A DNA stretch of 48,057 nt. Source: Deltaproteobacteria bacterium. Lineage in GTDB: Bacteria; Myxococcota_A; Polyangia; Polyangiales; JADJMO01. Shown piece by piece: positions 42,704-48,057 of the stretch. The position numbers and the translations under genes were made by a program. The stretch lies in assembly GCA_016182965.1 (NCBI GenBank), contig JACPFM010000092.1, positions 1 through 48,057 on the forward strand, in the 5' to 3' direction. The notes beneath the pieces are model-generated. The model made no database searches. It was not told the origin of the DNA and saw only the letters and a program-made list of their open reading frames with translations. Every line of letters begins with the position of its first letter. Position 1 is the stretch's first letter.

Positions 42704-44422
42704 GTGAAGAAGTTGTTGCCGCTGCGATCCGCGCTCGCCGACCCGACGCACGGGACGGCGCTCGCGCTCGTGCTCGAGGCGGTCGCGGCTGCCGCGCAGG
42801 GTCTGCTCGCGCTCTCGCTCGGAGGGTTGGCACGCTTTCTCGCGGATGCGCCGAAGCCTGCAGCCGGTGGCGCGGGCATGACATGGATGTCTCGGGGGGC
42901 GGTCGGAATGCCTCTCCCCTGGGGGGCGAGCGCGGCGACGACGGCGGCGGTGGTGGGATTGTTCGCCGTCATGTTGCGCGGCGGGGCATGCCTCGTGCTG
43001 GAGGCACGCGAGACGCGTGACGCCGCGGGGCTCGCCGCGCGTGTGCGGCGCGCGATCCTCGAGGCGGCGCTCGTCGGCGTGCGCGGCGTATCGATCGGAG
43101 CGGCGGTCACCTGGCCGGGCGAGGTCGAGCTCGGCGCGCGTGGCGAGCGCGCGCGGCTGCGGGCGATCGTCCACCTCGCCGTGCTCGCGATCGTCATCGT
43201 CGCCCTCGACGCCGCGCTCGCGGCCTTGGTCGTCGCGTTGCTCGCGCCCTTCGCCCTGCTGCTGCGACCGGTGCGCCGCGCGCTGCGCCGCGCGCACGCG
43301 TCTGCTTCGCAGGGAGCGATCGCCACCGTCGACGCGAGCCGCGACGTCGTCGAGCACGCCGCGATGTGGGCGACCTGCGGCGCGCGCGCGGTCGTCGTGC
43401 GACGCGTCGACGCGCTCTCCGAGGAGGGCGCCGCGCTGTCGGCGCGGGCCGCCGCGCAGCGGACCCTCGCCTCGACGTCGAACGAGATCCTCGCGGCCAT
43501 CGCGGTGGTGGTGCTGGTCTTCGCCTTCGCGCCCGGCGCGGCGTGGCCGCGGCCGATGCTGGTGCCGGTGCTGATCGCGCTGGTCTCGACCTATCGGCCC
43601 ATCCGCGACCTCGCCGAGGCCTCGGCGGCCATCGATCGCGGCGCGCGCGCGCTCGAGGCGCTCGGCGCGCTCGGCGCGCTCGGCGTGAGCGATGCGCGCG
43701 CGTCCCTGACGTCGAGCGTCGTCGCCAAGGCTCCCTTCGCGCCCGCCCCGCTCTCGGCGCGCGGGCTCGCGGTCGACGTCGGCGGAGACGTGGCGCGCGG
43801 CGGGATCGACTTCGACGCGAGCCCCGGCGCGGTGGTCGCGATCGTCGGCCCGCCCGGCACCGGCAAGAGCGCGCTCCTCGAGGCGATCGCCGGCGTGCGC
43901 GCGTCGCGCGGCGCGCTGTCGTTCGGCGGGCGGTCGCTCGCCGGCGCCGGCGTCGGTCCGTCGGAGCGCCCGATCGCGTGGGTGCCGCCGTCGCCGCCGG
44001 TGCTCCCCGGCACGCTGGCCGAGAACCTCGCGCCCGACGCGCCCGACGACGCGGCGCGGATCGAGGCCGCCCGCGCGGTGCTCCGCGCGCTCGGCGACGA
44101 GACGATCGTCGCGCTGCCCGACGACGCGAGCCTCGGCCCGCGCGGTCGCGCGGTGTCCAGCGGCGAGGCGCAGCGCATCTCGCTCGCGCGCGCGCTCGCC
44201 AGCCTGTCGCCGGCGCTGCTCCTCGACGAGCCGACCGCGAACCTCGACGCCGAGGGGGAGCGGCGCGCGATCGCGACGCTCCGGGAGGCTGCCCGCGAGC
44301 GGTCGATCGTCCTGGTCACCCACCGCCAGGCGCCGCTCTCGCTGGCGACGACGGTGATCGACCTCGCGGGCTCAGGGCAGCGCCTCGTAGGCGCAGCGGA
44401 AGCCGAGCGTCGCATCGCGTAG
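42704..44422 (+). CDS. ABC transporter, fused permease and ATPase (CydD/exporter type)
   Basis: The 572-aa product has an N-terminal membrane domain of about 330 residues with several hydrophobic helices (GTALALVLEAVAAAAQGLLALSLGG, AATTAAVVGLFAVML, AIVHLAVLAIVIVALDAALAALVVALLAPFALLLRP, EILAAIAVVVLVFAFAPG). A nucleotide-binding domain follows with Walker A GPPGTGKSALL, a degenerate signature SSGEAQRISLARALA, Walker B ALLLDEPTANLD and the H-loop VTHR. It is a half-transporter of the type I exporter/CydDC kind that should dimerise. The substrate is unknown. GTG 42704 is the likely start. Its 3' end overlaps the convergent FGE-domain gene by 51 nt. Confidence 0.83.
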   Translation: MKKLLPLRSALADPTHGTALALVLEAVAAAAQGLLALSLGGLARFLADAPKPAAGGAGMTWMSRGAVGMPLPWGASAATTAAVVGLFAVMLRGGACLVLEARETRDAAGLAARVRRAILEAALVGVRGVSIGAAVTWPGEVELGARGERARLRAIVHLAVLAIVIVALDAALAALVVALLAPFALLLRPVRRALRRAHASASQGAIATVDASRDVVEHAAMWATCGARAVVVRRVDALSEEGAALSARAAAQRTLASTSNEILAAIAVVVLVFAFAPGAAWPRPMLVPVLIALVSTYRPIRDLAEASAAIDRGARALEALGALGALGVSDARASLTSSVVAKAPFAPAPLSARGLAVDVGGDVARGGIDFDASPGAVVAIVGPPGTGKSALLEAIAGVRASRGALSFGGRSLAGAGVGPSERPIAWVPPSPPVLPGTLAENLAPDAPDDAARIEAARAVLRALGDETIVALPDDASLGPRGRAVSSGEAQRISLARALASLSPALLLDEPTANLDAEGERRAIATLREAARERSIVLVTHRQAPLSLATTVIDLAGSGQRLVGAAEAERRIA

Positions 44423-45184
44423 ATCGCTCGGGTAGCCGTCGCGATCGGATACGCGTAGCGAGTGCACCACGTCGTAGTCCCAGCTGCCGCCGCGCACGCC
44501 GCGCAGTCGCGCCTTGGGATCGACGCGGCGCGGATCGATCGCCGGGAGGTCGGCCCACGAGCTGCCGTCGAACGCGTCGTCGACCCACTCGAGGACGTTG
44601 CCCGCCATGTCGAGCGCGCCGTAGGGGGAGGCGCCCTTCGGCGCCGAGCCGACCCTGCTCGGCCCGTACTCGCCGCAGTTGCCCCACGTCTCGCCCCACA
44701 GGTCGGCGTACGGGCAGTCCGGGCGCCACGAGCCCCACGGGAACAGCCGATCGTCGTCGCCTCGCGCCGCGTGCTCCCACTCGACCTCGCTCGGCAGCCG
44801 GCCGCCGCGGAAGGCGCAGGCGTCGCGCGCGTCGTGCCACGCCACGTTGGTCATCGGCAGGTCGTCCCCGGCGAACGCGGGCGCGCGCGCGGCGCATGCG
44901 CCTGCCCGCACGCACGCCTGGTACGCGCCGACGGTGACCTCCGTCCGGTCGAGGCAGTAGGGGCGCGTCAGCGTGAACATGCGCCGAGGCTGCTCGTCCG
45001 GATCGAAGTCCTGCGCGCGCGTGGTGCCGATCGGGACGGTCCCGGCGGGGATGCCCACGGCTCCGGCGCGGCAACGTACGATCCGGCCGACCGCAGGCCC
45101 CTCGAGCGCGAGCGCGGCGGGCGCGCGCGACGCAAAGCCGACCGAAAGCGGAACGGCGAGCAGCGCGATCCGGACGACCCGCAT
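44372..45184 (-). CDS. Exported FGE-sulfatase (SUMF1)-domain protein
   Basis: The 270-aa product has a signal peptide (MRVVRIALLAVPLSVGFASRAPA) and a formylglycine-generating-enzyme-like fold. Its blocks are VGIPAGTVPIGT, YCLDRTEVTVGAYQACVRAGAC, LPMTNVAWHDARDACAFRGGRLPSEVEWEHAARG, SPYGALDMAGNVLEWVDDAF and LRGVRGGSWDYD...LGFRCAYE. In this family most such domains in myxobacteria are not true sulfatase-maturing enzymes but C-type-lectin-like binding modules. Catalytic activity is not implied here. ATG 45184 is preferred to GTG 45202 because it gives a clean signal peptide. It is divergent from the kinase-receiver gene, and its 3' end overlaps the ABC gene. Confidence 0.85.
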   Translation of the reverse strand: MRVVRIALLAVPLSVGFASRAPAALALEGPAVGRIVRCRAGAVGIPAGTVPIGTTRAQDFDPDEQPRRMFTLTRPYCLDRTEVTVGAYQACVRAGACAARAPAFAGDDLPMTNVAWHDARDACAFRGGRLPSEVEWEHAARGDDDRLFPWGSWRPDCPYADLWGETWGNCGEYGPSRVGSAPKGASPYGALDMAGNVLEWVDDAFDGSSWADLPAIDPRRVDPKARLRGVRGGSWDYDVVHSLRVSDRDGYPSDLRDATLGFRCAYEALP

Positions 45185-45228
45185 CGCCAGTGCCTGTATC
45201 ACGAACGAGGTCCGCAGGCCGAACGTGC

Positions 45229-45234
45229 TACCTT
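45229..45234 (+). promoter_or_regulatory. Candidate -10 element (TACCTT) of the kinase-receiver operon
   Basis: GTGCTACCTT with the hexamer 9 nt before TTG 45244. If it is used, the alternative GTG 45190 cannot be the start. Confidence 0.35.
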
Positions 45235-45243
45235 GGAAGGGCT

Positions 45244-46329
45244 TTGGAGGACCGCGATCGTGGCTCGGGCACCGGCGCCGCCGAGGCGCTGCACGATGTC
45301 TCCAACGCGCTGACCGTCCTCCTCGGTTGGCTCGAAGAAGCGGCGCGCGACGAGCTGCCTCCCGAGGAGCTGCGTCGCGCGATCGCGGTGGCCACGCGCA
45401 AGGCGCGCGAGGCCCGCACCCTGGCGCGCGAGGCCATCGGCGCGACGCCGCCGCGCGCGATGGCGCGCCCGGTCGGCGACCTCGTGCGCGAGGTGCTCGA
45501 CGGCCTCGAGATCGAGGCCGCGCGCGCCGGCGTCGTCTTCACCATCGAGGGGGACGGGGCCGCCGCCGAGGTCGACGGCGCCGCCGCCCTCGGGCACGTC
45601 ATCACCAACCTGCTGCTCAACGCGATCGCGTTCAGCCCTGCGGCGTCGACCATTCACGTCCGGCTCTCCAGCGACGAGCGGAGAGTGCGCATCGAGATCG
45701 CCGACGAGGGACCGGGCGTCGATCCCGGCGTCGCCGACGCGCTCTTCGAGGGGCGCACCAGCCGCCCGGGCGGCGCCGGCATCGGGCTGCGTCACGCGCG
45801 CGACATGGTGCGGCGGCTCGGCGGAGACCTCGTGCACGCCACGGCCTCCGCCGGCGCCACTTTCGAGGTGCGCTTGCCGCGGCACGTCGTCTCGAACGCG
45901 CCGAGCGACGTGCCGCGCAGGACGTCGAGCTCCGCGAGCATGAAGTCGATCGTCAACGGCACGCGCGTGCTCGTCGTCGAGGACGATCGCGCCGTCTGCG
46001 CGCTGCTCGACGCCGGCCTCGGCGCGCGCGGGGCGGAGGTGATCGCGATCCACGACGGCGCCTCGCTGCACGAGCGCCTCGCGACGCTCGGCCCGATCGA
46101 CGCGGTGCTGCTCGATCTGTCGCCGATCGCCTCCGACGTGCAGGGCTCGATTTCGGCGGTGCGCGAGGCGCTGCCCGACGCCGGCATCGTGTTCATCAGC
46201 GGATCGGCGGTGGCGCTCGAGCAGGATCTGACCGCGGGGCACCCGCGCACGCGCTGGGTCCGCAAGCCGTTCGAGGTCGGCGAGATCACCCAGGCCATCG
46301 GCGAGATCCTCCGCCTCCGCCCGCGGTGA
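45244..46329 (+). CDS. Soluble histidine kinase fused to a receiver domain
   Basis: The 361-aa product has no membrane segment or sensor domain. It begins almost at once with a HisKA-like H-box (EALHDVSNALTVLLGWLEEAARD, His at about residue 14). A compact ATPase domain follows (LGHVITNLLLNAIAFSP, EIADEGPGVDPGVAD, GGAGIGLRHARDMVRRLGGDLV). After a Ser/Arg linker comes a receiver domain (VLVVEDDRAVCALLD, phospho-Asp in AVLLDLSP, FISGSA, conserved Lys in RWVRKPF). TTG 45244 is inferred from the TACCTT position; GTG 45190 is the alternative. Its stop overlaps the start of the solute-binding lipoprotein gene (TGATG), which suggests a functional link. Confidence 0.82.
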   Translation: MEDRDRGSGTGAAEALHDVSNALTVLLGWLEEAARDELPPEELRRAIAVATRKAREARTLAREAIGATPPRAMARPVGDLVREVLDGLEIEAARAGVVFTIEGDGAAAEVDGAAALGHVITNLLLNAIAFSPAASTIHVRLSSDERRVRIEIADEGPGVDPGVADALFEGRTSRPGGAGIGLRHARDMVRRLGGDLVHATASAGATFEVRLPRHVVSNAPSDVPRRTSSSASMKSIVNGTRVLVVEDDRAVCALLDAGLGARGAEVIAIHDGASLHERLATLGPIDAVLLDLSPIASDVQGSISAVREALPDAGIVFISGSAVALEQDLTAGHPRTRWVRKPFEVGEITQAIGEILRLRPR

Positions 46330-47825
46330 TGCGCAGGCGCACGGCGCTCTCGGCGATCGCCGCGCTGCCCCTGGCGTGCGCGCGCGTGGGGTCGCGCGAC
46401 GACGCGCTCGAGGTGGTGATCCCGAACGATCCCGCGACCGTCGATCCGCGCTTCACCACCGACGTCTACGGTCTGCGCGTCGCGCGCCTCGTGCACGCCG
46501 CCCTGGTCGCGCCCGACGCCGACAGCGCCGCGCCGACCCCGTGGCTCGCCGAGTCCCTCGTCGACGACGAGGGCGGCGCGCTGCTGGTCACCCTCCGCGA
46601 GGGGGCGCGCTTCCACGACGGCACCGCGGTGACCGCGCGCGACGTGGTGGCCACGTTCCACACGCTCGCCGACGAGAAGCTCGGCTCGCCGTCGCGGCGC
46701 GTGCTTGCCGAGCTGTCGTCGGTCATGGCGATCGACGCGCGCCGCGTCCGCATCGCCCCCAAGCGACCACGCGCCACCCTCCGCGGCGATCTGGACGTGG
46801 CGATCCTCAAGGCGGACGAGGCGAAGCTCCCGCGCGACGCGCCGCTCACCGGCTGCGGGCCGTTCCGGCTCGTCGACCGCCGCCCCGGCGCGATCCTGCT
46901 CGAGCCGGCGGCGACCTACGCCTGGTTCGACGCGCCGGCGCGCCGGCGCGTTGTGGTGCGCACCGTGCGCGACGAGCCGGCGCGCGCCCTCCGGATCGTC
47001 GCCGGCAGCGTCGACGTCGCCTCCAACGTGCTCGCCCCCGCGCTCGCCTTCGCGTTGCCCGGGAGGAGCGACGCGCCGCGAGGGCTCGAGGCGCGGCGCC
47101 GCGCGGCCGCGGCGACGACGTTCCTCGCCATCCAGTGCGCGCGACCGGAGCTCGGCGCGCCGGAGGTCCGTCGCGCGATCGCCGCGGCGATCGACCGCGC
47201 GACGATCGTGCAGGCGAAGCTCGGAGGCGCCGCGGCGCTCGCCGACGGGCTGTTGCCGAACGCCATCGCGCTGGCTCCGCGCGGCCGCGCGCCGCTCGCG
47301 TTCGATCCCGCCGGCGCGCGATCCGTCCTGTCGCCCCTCGGCGCGCGCGGCGTGCGCTGGACGCTGGTCACCTCGACCGATCGGACGCGCGTCGGCATCG
47401 CGCGCGCGCTCTCGCAGTCACTCTCCGACGCGGGCGTGCCGACCGAGGTGCGCACCTACGAGTTCGGGACCTTCTTCGCGCGCCTCTCGGCGGGCGATTT
47501 CGATCTCGCGCCGTTGATCGCGAGCGAGGTGTCCGATCCGGACGTGCTCCGCTGGTACCTCCACGCCGAGGCGCTGCCGCCGCGCGGCGCGAACCGTGCG
47601 CGGCTCACCGATGCGCGCGTCGACGCGCTGCTCGATCGCGGCCTCGCCACCCTCGACCTCGCGGCACGCCGCGGCGTGTACGAGGAGCTCGAGCAGGTGC
47701 TGCGCGAGTCGATGCCGTACGTGCCGCTCTGGCACGAGGATCACGTCGCGGTCACGTCCGCGCGCGCGGCGACGTTCCGTCCGAGCGTGGACGGCCGCTG
47801 GGGCGCGCTCGCCAGGATCGTGTGA
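46329..47825 (+). CDS. Peptide-type ABC solute-binding protein (SBP family 5), predicted lipoprotein
   Basis: The 498-aa product begins MRRRTALSAIAALPLACAR, which may be a lipoprotein signal with an Arg-rich, Tat-like start. Family-5 blocks are VVIPNDPATVDPRFTTDVYGLRVARLVHAALV, VTLREGARFHDGTAVTARDVVATFHTLAD, LTGCGPFRLVDRRPGAILLEP, APEVRRAIAAAIDRATIV and VYEELEQVLRESMPYVPLWHEDHVAV. Such proteins bind peptides, nickel or sugars for import. No permease or ATPase genes accompany it, and its start overlaps the kinase-receiver stop. It could therefore serve as a ligand sensor rather than a transporter part; that is inference. Confidence 0.87.
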   Translation: MRRRTALSAIAALPLACARVGSRDDALEVVIPNDPATVDPRFTTDVYGLRVARLVHAALVAPDADSAAPTPWLAESLVDDEGGALLVTLREGARFHDGTAVTARDVVATFHTLADEKLGSPSRRVLAELSSVMAIDARRVRIAPKRPRATLRGDLDVAILKADEAKLPRDAPLTGCGPFRLVDRRPGAILLEPAATYAWFDAPARRRVVVRTVRDEPARALRIVAGSVDVASNVLAPALAFALPGRSDAPRGLEARRRAAAATTFLAIQCARPELGAPEVRRAIAAAIDRATIVQAKLGGAAALADGLLPNAIALAPRGRAPLAFDPAGARSVLSPLGARGVRWTLVTSTDRTRVGIARALSQSLSDAGVPTEVRTYEFGTFFARLSAGDFDLAPLIASEVSDPDVLRWYLHAEALPPRGANRARLTDARVDALLDRGLATLDLAARRGVYEELEQVLRESMPYVPLWHEDHVAVTSARAATFRPSVDGRWGALARIV

Positions 47826-47831
47826 ACGTGT

Positions 47832-47850
47832 GTCGTCGGTCGTCGGTCGT
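47832..47850. repeat. GTCGTCG heptamer repeats after the solute-binding protein gene
   Basis: Two and a half GTCGTCG heptamers start 7 nt after the stop. A CGACCGACC stretch at about 47868-47877 could pair back. The heptamer is one base different from the AGTCGTC arrays at 14927 and 22228 and has the same position downstream of a gene. Confidence 0.6.
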
Positions 47851-47902
47851 GTGAGGTCCGTCGAGCGCGACCGACCTTCGACCGCGGACCGAAAGACCTC
47901 GC

Positions 47903-48057
47903 TAGGGCCTGTCCCAAAATGCCCCCGGGCTTCTATGAGCCCGCATCTCCGGTCAAGCCTCGATCTCGGTTTTGATTGTTCTTTCGCTGCCTCGGGGCGG
48001 CGGGTCTTTGCGCCGGCGAGGTGAGCCCTCGCACCGACTTCTATCCGTGCCAGGCGC
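47903..48057. mobile_element. Possible end of an insertion sequence at the window edge
   Basis: After CTAG the text GGGCCTGTCCCAAAATG resembles the terminal inverted repeats of IS5/IS1182-like elements. GC content drops from here on. On the minus strand a frame without start codon reads from the edge to a TGA near 47958 and ends ERTIKTEIEA, which could be the C-terminus of a transposase. The partner repeat and the rest of the element are outside the window, so this is tentative. Confidence 0.3.

Overview
This 48 kb window comes from a very GC-rich chromosome. The gene content points to a myxobacterium-type organism (phylum Myxococcota, probably Polyangia-like). It has Hanks-type Ser/Thr kinases with proline-rich or PEGA tails, a PilZ protein, LysM and TPR proteins, many large lipoproteins with D-T-G or P-A-E-E linkers, a diderm outer-membrane repertoire, and third codon positions almost all G or C. 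This taxonomic call is inference. No rRNA, tRNA, CRISPR array or prophage was recognised. The only hint of an insertion sequence is at the right edge.

Left part (1-8.2 kb): a minus-strand run reads cinA > scpB > nth > small lipoprotein, with GTGA stop/start overlaps at the last two junctions. An AAA ATPase and a TldD-type metallopeptidase follow. Divergent from cinA is an isocitrate/isopropylmalate dehydrogenase-like gene whose first codons are replaced by an array of tiny hairpins. Next (8.2-20.5 kb): a 1612-aa TPR protein converges on an acyl-CoA synthetase. Then come a PilZ protein and a 992-aa exported protein joining a gluzincin protease-like domain, a TolB-like propeller and an Omp85-like barrel. 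A conserved unknown gene and rimI follow.

Middle (20.6-36.9 kb): a tail-anchored Ser/Thr kinase, efp, a Cys-rich lipoprotein, a membrane TPR/coiled-coil protein, an 80-aa lysine-rich protein, a secreted proline-rich membrane protein, a porin, lon, a LysM protein with a PEGA-type Ser/Thr kinase upstream, and two tandem paralogous metzincin lipoproteins. The first metzincin is broken by an internal deletion of about 130 nt. Right part (37-48 kb): a NtrB-like histidine kinase > rph > rdgB operon with ATGA and GTGA overlaps, a primary-like sigma-70 factor, a fused ABC exporter, an FGE-sulfatase-domain protein, a soluble histidine kinase-receiver hybrid coupled to a peptide-type solute-binding lipoprotein, and the possible insertion-sequence end.

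Three kinds of non-coding structure stand out. (1) TA-n-n-CT hexamers, often TAGGCT or TAGACT, lie 6-12 nt upstream of many start codons and suggest leaderless transcription. (2) AGTCGTC and AGAGTCT heptamer arrays are arranged as long inverted repeats just downstream of genes. (3) Hairpins with loops of 1-3 nt occur in clusters, some bordered by GTACTAG between genes, others as in-frame 24- or 27-bp repeats inside coding regions. The most unusual protein is the protease-propeller-Omp85 fusion.
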